Source: Clostridia bacterium (GTDB lineage Bacteria > Bacillota > Clostridia > Oscillospirales > CAG-272). Taken from it: a DNA stretch of 42,287 bases. Within the stretch, counting starts at the first letter, position 1, and each line of letters starts with the position of its first letter. Below the pieces are notes generated by a model. It was not told the origin of the DNA. It searched no databases and was given only the letters and a program-made list of their open reading frames with translations. Location of the stretch: positions 1 to 42,287 of the forward strand of contig JAGAMD010000010.1 in assembly GCA_017624905.1 (NCBI GenBank), in the 5' to 3' direction. Position numbers and translations under genes: made by a program. Below, piece after piece: positions 14,700-23,403 of this stretch.

Positions 14700-16096
14700 A
14701 GTATTTTGAAAATAACCGCAGAGGGCTAACAAAGCATCACTATATAAGAGGCACAGAAAAAACCGTAAGTGGAACAAGCTCAGTATCAATCGAGGACAGT
14801 GCAGGTGTACCTCTAAAAAGAATAGAGATTGTCGGCAAAACAGTGCAAAACGGAGTGCCGAGCAAGGAATTGCCCGTTGATATTCAAAGCTCAAACAGTA
14901 ATGGAGCAAGCTCTATTCTGTTTTCAAAAAATCTAGCTACTGCTAAGCAGATTTGCAAAGGCTTTGGTTTGTATAGAGAGGAAAACAAAGACGGTAGAAA
15001 TTGTATTTACTACACCCATAATATAGGCAAAGAGAATGTAATCGAGGGTGGATTTAAGGAAAACACTCAATATACCATTTCATTTGATTGGATTACGGGA
15101 AAAGACATCTATGGTAGTACCGGTATCTTCACACCACTTCTAAGAATTCTGTACACAGACGGAACTGCAACAACTTTGAATAATAACAACATATCAAACG
15201 TGTGGAAAAACACAACTTTCACCACAACACCGGGAAAAACTGTTTCATCAATAGGCACACTCTCCATAACGAATGTTCAAATATGGATTGATATAGATAC
15301 CTTTATAATACAAGAGGGAGCAGTAACAAGTCCTGAATACGAGCCATATTTTTGGGATGAAATTCCACTGCCTACATCATTGGAGGTAAGCGGAGAAGAG
15401 ATACCGCTAATTCTCAGCGAGTATGACAGGATTGTGGTCGATACTTCAAAAAACAAGGTTATATATCATAATGGAGGCTATTATAAGGATTTTTATGCTT
15501 CTTCGGGCATGGGCTCTTCCACAAATCCGAGCAAGGTGTGGGCAAAAATCCCCTGTGAATTGACAGGAAACGGCTATTGCTCTCACTTTGAAAAAAACAG
15601 CTTTGCGTTTGAAAACAATTTAGGCTTTGGTACCTCCGGAATTTCATTTCTCACATCGGTTTTTGCGTCTACCACAGCTCTTAGTGAGTTTTTAGACGAG
15701 CAAACGACAAACGGAACACCGCTTACAATTCTAGCCGAAAAGCAAACACCGACTGAATACGATATAACAAGCACAGAGCTAGGTCAAAGGCTACTTGCCC
15801 TGTTTGTACCAAAGGGAGCAAACGGCACACTTGAGCTTTCTAGCGATGTTGGTATTACCTCGCTTGATTTAAGCTACTATTCAGAAACAAAAGAGGACAC
15901 AGTGAAAATAACTATTAAATACATAAATGAGGCAGGAGAAGAGATAGCTACATTAAAGGAGCATAATGTACGCAAGGCTTCAAAATGCCTAATTATAGCA
16001 CCGCATATTGAGGGCTATACTCGTGTGTCAACCGAGGTCTACGGTGTGGCAGACGAGGACACAACAATTGAATTACTTTATAAGGAGGCACAGTAA
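14696..16096 (+). CDS. phage tail appendage/receptor-binding protein with C-terminal MucBP-like domain, 466 aa
   Basis: The start is GTG 14696, overlapping the previous stop (GTGA). Residues about 35-75 contain the IVGKTVQNGVPSKELPVDIQ segment, and about 75-215 look like a carbohydrate-binding-type beta-sandwich ending AVTSPEYEPYFWDE, a layout common in distal tail proteins of Clostridial phages. The last 70 residues (VKITIKYINEAGEEIATL to YGVADEDTTIELLYKEAQ) resemble the MucBP domain of bacterial surface adhesins, so a mucin- or sugar-binding fold may be fused to the fibre. It ends TAATG at the next gene. Receptor unknown. Confidence 0.6.
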   Translation: MKYFENNRRGLTKHHYIRGTEKTVSGTSSVSIEDSAGVPLKRIEIVGKTVQNGVPSKELPVDIQSSNSNGASSILFSKNLATAKQICKGFGLYREENKDGRNCIYYTHNIGKENVIEGGFKENTQYTISFDWITGKDIYGSTGIFTPLLRILYTDGTATTLNNNNISNVWKNTTFTTTPGKTVSSIGTLSITNVQIWIDIDTFIIQEGAVTSPEYEPYFWDEIPLPTSLEVSGEEIPLILSEYDRIVVDTSKNKVIYHNGGYYKDFYASSGMGSSTNPSKVWAKIPCELTGNGYCSHFEKNSFAFENNLGFGTSGISFLTSVFASTTALSEFLDEQTTNGTPLTILAEKQTPTEYDITSTELGQRLLALFVPKGANGTLELSSDVGITSLDLSYYSETKEDTVKITIKYINEAGEEIATLKEHNVRKASKCLIIAPHIEGYTRVSTEVYGVADEDTTIELLYKEAQ

Positions 16097-16380
16097 TGCT
16101 ACCATATAAAAATGTATATAGCATACAAGACGGTAGGCTAATAAAAAACAAGGAAAACAAAATTGAATACTATGACGAAGAAGGCAAGAAAAGAGTAAAA
16201 ACAAATCCATCATATAAGGATTTTGCAAAAGTGGGAATGTATCCCTTAAAGGAAAGCGGACAAGCTGATTCCAAGGGTGAAGGAGCGACCTTATCAACCA
16301 CGGATGTGGCTCTTTATGAAAAGGCTGAAAAATACGTCATAGAAAACGGCTATATTTTAGTTATGGAGGACAAGAAATGA
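16096..16380 (+). CDS. small phage-like protein of unknown function, 94 aa
   Basis: A soluble, charged protein (start MLPYKNVYSIQDGRL) with AAGGAGG upstream and a one-base TAATG overlap with the fibre gene. There is no membrane segment. Its place directly after the distal fibre gene is that of short fibre chaperones or assembly proteins in phages, but I recognise no motif. Its stop overlaps the next start (ATGA). Confidence 0.6.
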   Translation: MLPYKNVYSIQDGRLIKNKENKIEYYDEEGKKRVKTNPSYKDFAKVGMYPLKESGQADSKGEGATLSTTDVALYEKAEKYVIENGYILVMEDKK

Positions 16381-17099
16381 ACGTAAAAAAGCTACTTTTA
16401 TCAGTAGGTACGCTTTTGCTTTTCACTGTAATTTTTTTGCTCTGCTTCCATTGCTTTACCAAGGCAAGCGAGCTACCAGACGAGATTTCTTTGGAAAAAA
16501 ATAGCGAAAGCACAATAGCCCCGGAGGGCGATGGTGATAAGAACAGTACAATCAACGAGGAAAGCACCACCGATAAAACAAGCACGGAAAACAGCGATAA
16601 CACCACTGCCGAAAGCACAACCGAGGATAAGATAACAACCACCGAGGTAGTTTCCAAGGGCAAGGAAATTGGCATATATATAAAGGAAAAGATACTACCC
16701 GTTGTTGTAGGTGTTTTAACATCTGTTTCAGCACTTCTTGCTACTTTAGTAGCAATTAAACGCTCACTTACCTCGGTTAGCGAGGCAAAGGACACCTTTA
16801 AAAGGGAAGCTAAGGACAGAGAGGAGCAGTTCAAGAAGGAAAGCGAATACTTAACAACAAAGGCAGAGGAAATAGAAAGAACGCTATCGTTAGTTCCACA
16901 GCTACAGGGTGAAATTACAGCTTTAGAGAAAAACACGGAAAAGCTGATTAAGAAATGTACATATCTTGGCAAAATGATATCTCTTGGCTTTAGCCAAAAT
17001 GAAGAGGTTGTAGCAAGTGGCAACGGCAAGAAAATCAGCCGTTTGCTTGAGGAGTGCCAAAGACTAGATACATCTTATGGGAGTGAAAACGAGCAATGA
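16377..17099 (+). CDS. membrane-anchored protein with Ser/Thr/Glu linker and coiled coil, 240 aa
   Basis: Residues 4-26 form a membrane helix or signal anchor, and about 30-95 are a low-complexity acidic Ser/Thr/Glu/Asn linker (TTDKTSTENSDNTTAESTT) likely outside the cell. A second helix (about 106-127, ILPVVVGVLTSVSALLATLV) is followed by a charged coiled coil (about 130-205) inside. Both termini would be cytoplasmic with the linker exposed. It is coupled by ATGA to its neighbours and has a good ATGGAGGA site. It could be a surface or release-control component of the phage-like module. No family recognised. Confidence 0.65.
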   Translation: MNVKKLLLSVGTLLLFTVIFLLCFHCFTKASELPDEISLEKNSESTIAPEGDGDKNSTINEESTTDKTSTENSDNTTAESTTEDKITTTEVVSKGKEIGIYIKEKILPVVVGVLTSVSALLATLVAIKRSLTSVSEAKDTFKREAKDREEQFKKESEYLTTKAEEIERTLSLVPQLQGEITALEKNTEKLIKKCTYLGKMISLGFSQNEEVVASGNGKKISRLLEECQRLDTSYGSENEQ

Positions 17100-17503
17100 A
17101 GAAAATGAAAATTCCTCTTTTGTACGCTCTTTCCTTCCTTTGCAGTGTACTTCCTGTGCTTATCTACTTTCTTATTAATCACGAGAGCTATATAAGCACA
17201 ACACCGGAAAAGGTTAAGCTTCTTTTCGGTGGTGTTTTGGCAGTTGCTATTTTAATAACTAAGACAATCGGCGTTTTAAAAATCAACTCGGGAATTACGC
17301 TTTTTGCATTGGTTTTTGCATTTGCATATCTGCTTGAGGGAATAATAAACGACCTTTTAATCTTTTCGTTTTTAGCCCTTGTTGGCGAGGTTTTAGCGTT
17401 TATTGTACGACTGATTATAAAGTCGCAAAGGGAAAAGGACAAATTAGAAAAAACAGAACAAGCAATAGAAAAGGTAATTGCCAAAACAAACGGTAGGGTA
17501 TAA
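17096..17503 (+). CDS. holin-like four-helix membrane protein, 135 aa
   Basis: About four membrane helices are predicted by eye (residues about 5-26, 41-60, 64-84, 86-107), followed by a charged cytoplasmic tail (KSQREKDKLEKTEQAIEKV). Small size, several helices and a charged tail after the fibre genes are the usual profile of a phage holin, but no specific holin family is recognisable. No endolysin gene accompanies it. ATGA overlap with the previous gene. Confidence 0.5.
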   Translation: MKKMKIPLLYALSFLCSVLPVLIYFLINHESYISTTPEKVKLLFGGVLAVAILITKTIGVLKINSGITLFALVFAFAYLLEGIINDLLIFSFLALVGEVLAFIVRLIIKSQREKDKLEKTEQAIEKVIAKTNGRV

Positions 17504-17505
17504 AA

Positions 17506-18381
17506 ATGAAAAAGACCTTTCAGGAGCTATTTTTTAAAAACGCAGGCTACTTTGCCGTTTTATTAATCTCACTTGCTTATATTGCGGGTAGCTTTATTTT
17601 AATTTCATCAACCGGCAAAACCATCTATGAGATAATAGCGACCGGTGTTATTAGCTTAATTGTCGGCGTGCTTATCACAGGTGTTTTTCGCTCTTTGGGA
17701 ATACAAAAGGGCGAGGAGGACGAAAGGACAATTTCAACGAACCACCTATATGGAGAAACGGTTGAGAGCAGTGTGCCTTACATTGATAAGCTGGAGGAAT
17801 TTTGTGAGCTTGAAAACAAAAATGCACAAATATCAATACGCAAAAAAATCCTTGCTGTCGTTGGCTTGAAATACGACGATTGCTTTGACGAAAACGGAGT
17901 TTGCAAGGAATATAACTACGAGCTATACAGCGAGGAGATAATTGAAAAAGCCAAAAGCAAAAAGCAAAAAAGACGCTACAAAAGAGTAAACTCAAAGCGT
18001 AAAAAAGCATACTTTAAGGCAGTAAATATCAAAATAAAGCTTTTAACTCCAAGTGCACTTACCTCATCAAGCATAAAGGAAAACGATCCGTTTAATTTTG
18101 GTAAAACCAAAAAGGAATATACCTCACAAAGAAACATTTCCGATATGGCAACAAGAGTAGTAATGGCGATAATTTTCGGCTATTTTGGAGTCAGCTTTGT
18201 AAGCGAGGTCAACTTTGCAACGCTCATTTGGAATATACTTCAAATTGTAATGTATATAACCTCCGGTATTATTCAAATGTACGCAAGCTACTCTTGGATT
18301 GTTGATGAGTATCGCTTGAATGTCATCAAAAAGATTGACTATCTTCAAAAATTCAAAAAGTTTGCCGAGAATAAGAAATAA
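17506..18381 (+). CDS. four-helix membrane protein with basic cytoplasmic domain, 291 aa
   Basis: Two membrane helices at the N-terminus (about 14-33 and 41-63) and two at the C-terminus (about 217-238 and 242-266) flank a soluble, very basic central region (SKKQKRRYKRVNSKRKKAYF near 151-170). It starts two bases after the previous stop and is the last gene of the operon; no clear terminator follows before the next promoter at 18389. The family is not recognised. It may belong to the phage-like module or be a cargo/effector gene. Confidence 0.6.
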   Translation: MKKTFQELFFKNAGYFAVLLISLAYIAGSFILISSTGKTIYEIIATGVISLIVGVLITGVFRSLGIQKGEEDERTISTNHLYGETVESSVPYIDKLEEFCELENKNAQISIRKKILAVVGLKYDDCFDENGVCKEYNYELYSEEIIEKAKSKKQKRRYKRVNSKRKKAYFKAVNIKIKLLTPSALTSSSIKENDPFNFGKTKKEYTSQRNISDMATRVVMAIIFGYFGVSFVSEVNFATLIWNILQIVMYITSGIIQMYASYSWIVDEYRLNVIKKIDYLQKFKKFAENKK

Positions 18382-18388
18382 ATGTATA

Positions 18389-18417
18389 TTGACATTAAGC
18401 TCTTAAAATGTTAAAAT
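18389..18417 (+). promoter_or_regulatory. promoter of transketolase genes
   Basis: TTGACA (18389-18394), a 17-bp spacer and TAAAAT (18412-18417). Confidence 0.7.
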
Positions 18418-18447
18418 AATAAAGATAAAAAACACTCGGAGGTCAAT

Positions 18448-19296
18448 ATGGAAAACGAGAAAATTTTAGAGCTTAAAAAAATCGCAACCGAAATCCGTTT
18501 AGGTGCGGTTGAAGCTGTATTCAATGCAAAATCGGGACATCCAGGAGGAGCACTTTCAAGTGCAGATATTCTTGCTTGTCTATATTTTAATGAGCTTAAT
18601 GTTGATGTAAGCAATCCAAAATGGGAGGACCGCGACCGCTTTGTTCTATCAAAGGGACATTCCTGCCCGGGACTTTATTCAGCTCTTGCACTAAAGGGCT
18701 ACTTTGACAAGGAGGAGCTAAAATCCTTTAGACACACAGGAGCACTTTTACAGGGACACCCTGATATGAAGGCGATTAATGGCGTTGATATGTCAGCCGG
18801 CTCACTTGGACAAGGCTTTTCCTGTGCTTGTGGTATGGCTCTTGCAGGTAAATTAAATAACAAGAGCTATCGCACATACGCACTCGTTGGCGATGGCGAG
18901 AGCCAAGAGGGACAGGTTTGGGAGGCAATTATGTTTGCATCTCACTATAAGCTTGACAACCTATGTATGATTATTGATAATAATGGTCTGCAAATTGACG
19001 GACGCGTTAGCGATGTTATGAACGTTATGCCTTATGAAAGTAAGCTAGAGGCTTTTGGTTGGAATGTTATTTCTATCGACGGACATAATATTGCACAAAT
19101 CCTTGATGCCTTCAAAAAGGCAAAGGAAGTAAAGGGTAAGCCAACTGCAATTGTTGCAAAAACAATTAAGGGCAAGGGCGTTTCCTTTATGGAGGACCAA
19201 GCATCCTGGCACGGCAAAGCACCTAACGAGGAGCAATACAATATAGCAGTTAGTGAGCTTACAGCATACAAAAATTCTTTAGGGGGTAATAACTAA
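18448..19296 (+). CDS. transketolase, N-terminal subunit
   Basis: This 282-aa protein is the ThDP-binding half of a split transketolase. Motifs are AKSGHPGGALSSADILACLYF, SKGHSCPGLYSALA, the ThDP/Mg site LVGDGESQEGQVWEA followed by IIDNNGLQIDG, and IKGKGVSFMEDQASWHG. The length is normal for the N-subunit. With the C-subunit it moves two-carbon units between pentose phosphates and glycolytic sugars. The stop overlaps the next start (TAATG), giving coupled synthesis. The split is the usual Clostridial form, not a frameshift. Confidence 0.92.
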   Translation: MENEKILELKKIATEIRLGAVEAVFNAKSGHPGGALSSADILACLYFNELNVDVSNPKWEDRDRFVLSKGHSCPGLYSALALKGYFDKEELKSFRHTGALLQGHPDMKAINGVDMSAGSLGQGFSCACGMALAGKLNNKSYRTYALVGDGESQEGQVWEAIMFASHYKLDNLCMIIDNNGLQIDGRVSDVMNVMPYESKLEAFGWNVISIDGHNIAQILDAFKKAKEVKGKPTAIVAKTIKGKGVSFMEDQASWHGKAPNEEQYNIAVSELTAYKNSLGGNN

Positions 19297-20240
19297 TGGC
19301 AGATAAGATAGCAACAAGAGAAGCCTATGGCAACGCACTTGCTGAGTTTGGTGCAACAAACGAAAACATAGTAGTTTTAGATGCAGACCTTGCCGAGGCA
19401 ACAAAAACTTGTGTATTTAAAAAGCAAATCCCTGAAAGATTTTTTGACTGTGGTATAGCAGAAAACAATATGGTGTCGGTTGCAGCAGGTCTTTCCACCT
19501 GTGGCAAAATCCCATTTGTAAGCACATTTGCTATGTTTGCGGCAGGTCGTAGCTTTGAGCAAATTAGAAACTCAATAGGCTATCCGCACCTAAATGTAAA
19601 AATTTGTGCAACTCACGCAGGTATTTCTGTTGGTGAGGACGGTGCAACACACCAATGTAATGAGGACATCGGTCTTATGCGTACAATTCCCGGTATGGTT
19701 GTTATCAATCCAAGCGATGGAGTTGAGGCAAGAGAGGCTGTAAAGGCAGCAATCGACTATAATGGCCCTGTATACATTCGCTTTGGTAGACTTGCTCTCC
19801 CAATTATCAATGATAACGATAGCTATAAGTTTGAAATCGGCAAGGCTATAAAAATGGCTGATGGTAAGGATGTTACAATTGTAGCTAACGGTATGATGGT
19901 AGCAGAGGCACTTGAGGCAAGAAAAATCTTGGCAGAGGAAGGCATTTCAGCTTCTGTTATCAACGCACACACAGTAAAGCCACTTGATGCTAAGACAATT
20001 GTAGATGATGCAAAAATCACAGGTGCAGTTGTTGTCAGCGAGGAGCATAATATTATCGGTGGTCTTGGCTCAGCAGTTGCTGAGGCAATAGCAGAAAGCT
20101 ATCCCGTTCCGGTAGTTCGCCACGGCGTAAACGATGTATACGGTAAGAGTGGTCCTGCTAAGGAGCTTATTGAATACTACGAATTAAACGCAAAGGGAAT
20201 AGTTGATAAGGTAAAGAAGGCTTTGAGCCTAAAGAAATAA
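19296..20240 (+). CDS. transketolase, C-terminal subunit
   Basis: This 314-aa protein holds the pyrimidine-binding and C-terminal domains. It shows VLDADLAEATKT, the conserved catalytic Glu in FDCGIAENNMVSVAAGLS, FAAGRSFEQIRNSIGYP, THAGISVGEDGATHQCNED, and a Rossmann-like C-terminal domain with VVSEEHNIIGGLGSAVAEA. It is the partner of the preceding gene, sharing a start/stop overlap, and is followed by a strong terminator. Such pairs can be hard to separate from DXS-type enzymes, but size and pairing favour transketolase. Confidence 0.92.
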   Translation: MADKIATREAYGNALAEFGATNENIVVLDADLAEATKTCVFKKQIPERFFDCGIAENNMVSVAAGLSTCGKIPFVSTFAMFAAGRSFEQIRNSIGYPHLNVKICATHAGISVGEDGATHQCNEDIGLMRTIPGMVVINPSDGVEAREAVKAAIDYNGPVYIRFGRLALPIINDNDSYKFEIGKAIKMADGKDVTIVANGMMVAEALEARKILAEEGISASVINAHTVKPLDAKTIVDDAKITGAVVVSEEHNIIGGLGSAVAEAIAESYPVPVVRHGVNDVYGKSGPAKELIEYYELNAKGIVDKVKKALSLKK

Positions 20241-20272
20241 AAAAAGAGTGCCAAACGGCACTCTTTTTATTT
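20241..20272 (+). terminator. intrinsic terminator after transketolase
   Basis: AAAAAGAGTGCC (20241-20252), loop AAAC, and GGCACTCTTTTT (20257-20268). Confidence 0.92.
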
Positions 20273-20338
20273 TTGTATTCTCAAAATCAAATCATCAAAA
20301 GACAGTATGATTAAATCGCTCGAAAATGAAAAAATCAA

Positions 20339-20830
20339 CTATTTTATCATAATAGACTCTACTATGATATCAAACTGATATCCTTCGGCTTCGATTTCAA
20401 TCCTTTTTGGCATATCGTTTTCGCCCATTGTCAGCCTGTAGCTGCCATGCTCACTATCAAACTCCATTATATCGCCGTTTTCCCCCTTGCTAACGGAAAC
20501 CAAGCATTCCTCGCTGAGTGAAAACATAGATAAAACAGCAACAGCACCCTCAAGCTCGTTTTTTGGCAGAGTTATCTCCATATCGGAGGCTCTTGCCGTA
20601 ACCCTTTCTCCCTCGTAGGTAAAGGAAACGGATGAAAGAGAGGACGGCTCGATAAAGGAAACCGAGCTTTTTTCCCCGCTCTTTGTAACCAAAATTTTAT
20701 ATTCACCATTTAAAGTACATTCAGCCTCAATATTCTTATCTTGATATGATAAAATCCCATAGCTTTGGTTGTGGCACGACACAACAAAAAAGAGAAGAAC
20801 AGGGAGCAAAAACAGACTAAGCCTTTTCAT
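20339..20830 (-). CDS. small lipoprotein, 163 aa, unknown function
   Basis: The signal peptide ends in the lipobox FVVSC (Cys at about residue 19), so it is probably lipid-anchored outside the membrane. The mature part is beta-rich (DKNIEAECTLNGEYKILVTK, VSFTYEGERVTARASDMEI), a layout like LolA/MucB-type half-barrels. The ribosome site GAGGTGATT is clear. It lies 61 bases after spoIIE on the same strand with no terminator between them, so it may be co-expressed and linked to sporulation. The family is not recognised with certainty. Confidence 0.75.
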   Translation of the reverse strand: MKRLSLFLLPVLLFFVVSCHNQSYGILSYQDKNIEAECTLNGEYKILVTKSGEKSSVSFIEPSSLSSVSFTYEGERVTARASDMEITLPKNELEGAVAVLSMFSLSEECLVSVSKGENGDIMEFDSEHGSYRLTMGENDMPKRIEIEAEGYQFDIIVESIMIK

Positions 20831-20891
20831 ATAATCACCTCGTAAAAAAAGACACTTCCTCGCTAAAATATATGAAAAAAGCTAAAAAATA

Positions 20892-23201
20892 TTACTCAAA
20901 TTTCACCACGCATACGCTCATATCGTCCTTTGCCTCGTTCCCCTTAGCATAAGACATTATTTTTTGACAAAGCTCGTTTGGGCTTTCGCCCTCGCTTTCA
21001 CGCAAAAGACCAATAAGCCAAGAGGAGTCTTGCCTTTCGTTTGCAATTCCATCACTAATCATTACGCAAATATCACCGACCTCAAAGGTAAAGGACAGCT
21101 TTTCGCTATCAAGCCTTTTCATAATGCCGAGCGGTGCAGTTTTGGATTGTAGCTTGAAAACCTTTTCGCCTCGCTTAATAAATGAGGGAGCAGCGCCACT
21201 CTTTAAAAAGCACGATGCACCGTTTGATAAATCAATTTCAAGCAAATCAACACTTGACGAGCACTCAATGTCCTTAGCTCTTATAAAGTTATTCAGCATA
21301 GAGAGAGCAAGCTCCTTTTCAGGTGAAACGGTTAGTATTTTTTCAAGAAATGATGTACACATAGACGAGGTAAGGGAAGCATTTTTTCCACTGCCCATTC
21401 CATCACAAATTAAAAAGTATTCACGCCCGTCGTCGCTTTTAAATGAAGCAACACTATCACCGTTTATCTCGCCATCCTTAGATATAGAAAGCATATTTGA
21501 TGTGGTGTTATACATAGGCAGGGTATCAATTTCAATAGTTGCAAGGCTACCATTTTCGTGAAGCACGGGTGCGTCAAGCTTAATGCCTAATTCAAGGCTA
21601 AGAGCTTCCTTTAATTCCTCAAGAGTGCAGGTGCTACGCACGGTGTCAACTCCCGCTATTATAATTTGCCTTTTGTTTATTCCTAAAATCTCGATTTTTT
21701 CAAATTGCAATCCGCAAACCGTGGCACATTTAATTGCAAGGCTACAAAGACGGTCGCTCTCCTTTTCACCGCCCGTTTCCTTGTCGCAATATGCTTGTAT
21801 CATTTTCGAGCTTAAATCCAGGTTACTTGCACAGGTTAGTAGCTTGTCGCTTTTAATTCTCGTTTTTATGCTCTCACGAGAATACGCATTAATTTTATCT
21901 ATAATTTTTTCTACATTTGGGCATCTGTGGATAAATTTCTCGTCAAGCGAGTCAAGACCTGCCTCACCGCTGTGATAAGCATCCTCGCTCATTTTACCTA
22001 TGTTGCTTTTGGTCGTGTCAATATCCTTTTTCCAACAAATTTCCTCCTTAGGACAAGAAAAGCAGTAGCCCTCACACGCTTCAATACACATTCTTTCATA
22101 GCTTGTCCTATCAGGAATTTTTGCTTTTTCACTAACATCGTAAAGCATTTTTGAAATATCACCAAAGGAGCCGGAGATTTTTCTTATTCCGTTTGAAATT
22201 CTTTGTCCCTCACGCCTTATTATGTGTGTGTCTGCTGTCTTTTTCTTTTCGCTTATATTCATCAAAAATTCGGGCTTAGGTAAAATTTCAAAGCGTAAAA
22301 GCGGATACATAATCAAGCTACCACCAAGTATCTCAGGGGCTAAATAAGCAATAGCCTCGTAGCCGGAGGCAAAAATCCCGTACCCCATACTAATAATAAA
22401 GGAAGACATAATAGCAAGATAAGAAGATATATGCCAACTAAAGCCACTTATGATACCGGCTAATGCAAACGCAGGAGCAAAGGTGATATTTGAGGCTATG
22501 CCAAGCAAAAGACCAACAGCCGAGGCAATAGGCGAGGACACATTTTTTGAAATATACAAAACAAGCATATAGCTAAGCACAATTGATAAATCAATGCCGA
22601 AAATTTCTCGTCCGTGTAGCATATAAGCAATACAAAATGCAATTGCAATTAGCGATACAGTTAGATGCTTACTTCTTTTCTTTCCCTCATATAGACCGCA
22701 GAAGGCATACGTCAAAACAGGGAACAGTGCCAAGGAAAACACAAGGGCAAAAATATCATAATATTTATATCCGTTTACTATTACATAGTAAATTCCCAAG
22801 CCGAGTGCTACCGCTATGGAGATTGACACTCTTAAGGTTATGCTTTCCTTAAACATTCCGCTGAAAAATCCACTCACGCGGGACTCACCTAAAAGATACG
22901 CTCGTTTCTCGTTTTTGGAAAGGAACGAGGCAATTGCTCGAAGCACGAGAATTGAAATCAAGGCTATCAGATATACAGGGTCGGCATCCATAAAGAAGAT
23001 GACTGAGAGAGCCGAGCCGCAAATAGAAAAAAGAGCATAGCTCTTAGTTGCAAGAGCAAAGCAAAGACCAAACGGATAAAGCCCCATAATAAATTCAAGA
23101 GGCGTTAAAACAAAGCCAAGAAGAAAAATAAGAGCTTCAAAAATAACAATCCTTGCTTCCTCGGGCAACTTAAATTTTTTCTTAAAAGTATTTTTTACCA
23201 T
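20892..23201 (-). CDS. spoIIE: stage II sporulation protein E
   Basis: This 769-aa membrane PP2C-type phosphatase dephosphorylates the anti-sigma-F antagonist and thereby starts forespore sigma-F activity after asymmetric division. About ten membrane helices lie in the first 320 residues. A cysteine-rich region CIEACEGYCFSCPKEEICW (about 370-388) is typical of Clostridial SpoIIE. The C-terminal phosphatase has LICDGMGSGKNAS (about 598-610) and CVMISDGI. I chose ATG 23201 (MVKNTFKKK) because GGAG lies six bases upstream; earlier in-frame starts lie in the promoter. The promoter has Spo0A-like boxes. Intact SpoIIE implies a spore-forming host. Confidence 0.93.
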   Translation of the reverse strand: MVKNTFKKKFKLPEEARIVIFEALIFLLGFVLTPLEFIMGLYPFGLCFALATKSYALFSICGSALSVIFFMDADPVYLIALISILVLRAIASFLSKNEKRAYLLGESRVSGFFSGMFKESITLRVSISIAVALGLGIYYVIVNGYKYYDIFALVFSLALFPVLTYAFCGLYEGKKRSKHLTVSLIAIAFCIAYMLHGREIFGIDLSIVLSYMLVLYISKNVSSPIASAVGLLLGIASNITFAPAFALAGIISGFSWHISSYLAIMSSFIISMGYGIFASGYEAIAYLAPEILGGSLIMYPLLRFEILPKPEFLMNISEKKKTADTHIIRREGQRISNGIRKISGSFGDISKMLYDVSEKAKIPDRTSYERMCIEACEGYCFSCPKEEICWKKDIDTTKSNIGKMSEDAYHSGEAGLDSLDEKFIHRCPNVEKIIDKINAYSRESIKTRIKSDKLLTCASNLDLSSKMIQAYCDKETGGEKESDRLCSLAIKCATVCGLQFEKIEILGINKRQIIIAGVDTVRSTCTLEELKEALSLELGIKLDAPVLHENGSLATIEIDTLPMYNTTSNMLSISKDGEINGDSVASFKSDDGREYFLICDGMGSGKNASLTSSMCTSFLEKILTVSPEKELALSMLNNFIRAKDIECSSSVDLLEIDLSNGASCFLKSGAAPSFIKRGEKVFKLQSKTAPLGIMKRLDSEKLSFTFEVGDICVMISDGIANERQDSSWLIGLLRESEGESPNELCQKIMSYAKGNEAKDDMSVCVVKFE

Positions 23202-23225
23202 AATTTTCTCCATCGTTTTTGTTTT

Positions 23226-23272
23226 ATTATATCTTGTAAAATGAAAGGATTTTGTCAAAGCATATTGTCAAA
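23226..23272 (-). promoter_or_regulatory. spoIIE promoter with Spo0A-like boxes
   Basis: On the minus strand TTGACA (23258-23253) and TATAAT (23231-23226) are 21 bp apart instead of 17. Two TTGTCAAA-type words (TTTGTCAAA at 23251-23259 and ATTGTCAAA at 23264-23272, 13 bp apart) overlap and flank the -35. Long-spaced sigma-A promoters with 0A boxes at the -35 are the known arrangement for Spo0A-activated spoIIE and spoIIG in Bacillus. Confidence 0.65.
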
Positions 23273-23403
23273 AAAATGATTGTTCGGTCGCAATAAACAC
23301 CTAAATGTGAAAACGGGAGATTTTTTAAGAAAATGCCTCGCCCTGTGTCGATAAAAAAATACATAGTTTTGGCAAAAAGTGAATATTTATTTTGCAAAAT
23401 TTA

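Noticed and set aside
10053-18381. Type VI or extracellular contractile injection system
   Set aside because: No sheath, tube, baseplate wedge, spike or ClpV-like ATPase is recognisable; the long beta-rich nozzle-like protein points to a short-tailed phage instead.
10053-18381. Complete functional prophage
   Set aside because: No integrase, repressor, terminase large subunit, portal, capsid, protease or lysin gene occurs in the window.
18448-20240. Transketolase broken by a frameshift
   Set aside because: The TAATG junction and two normal-sized subunits are the regular split form in Clostridia.
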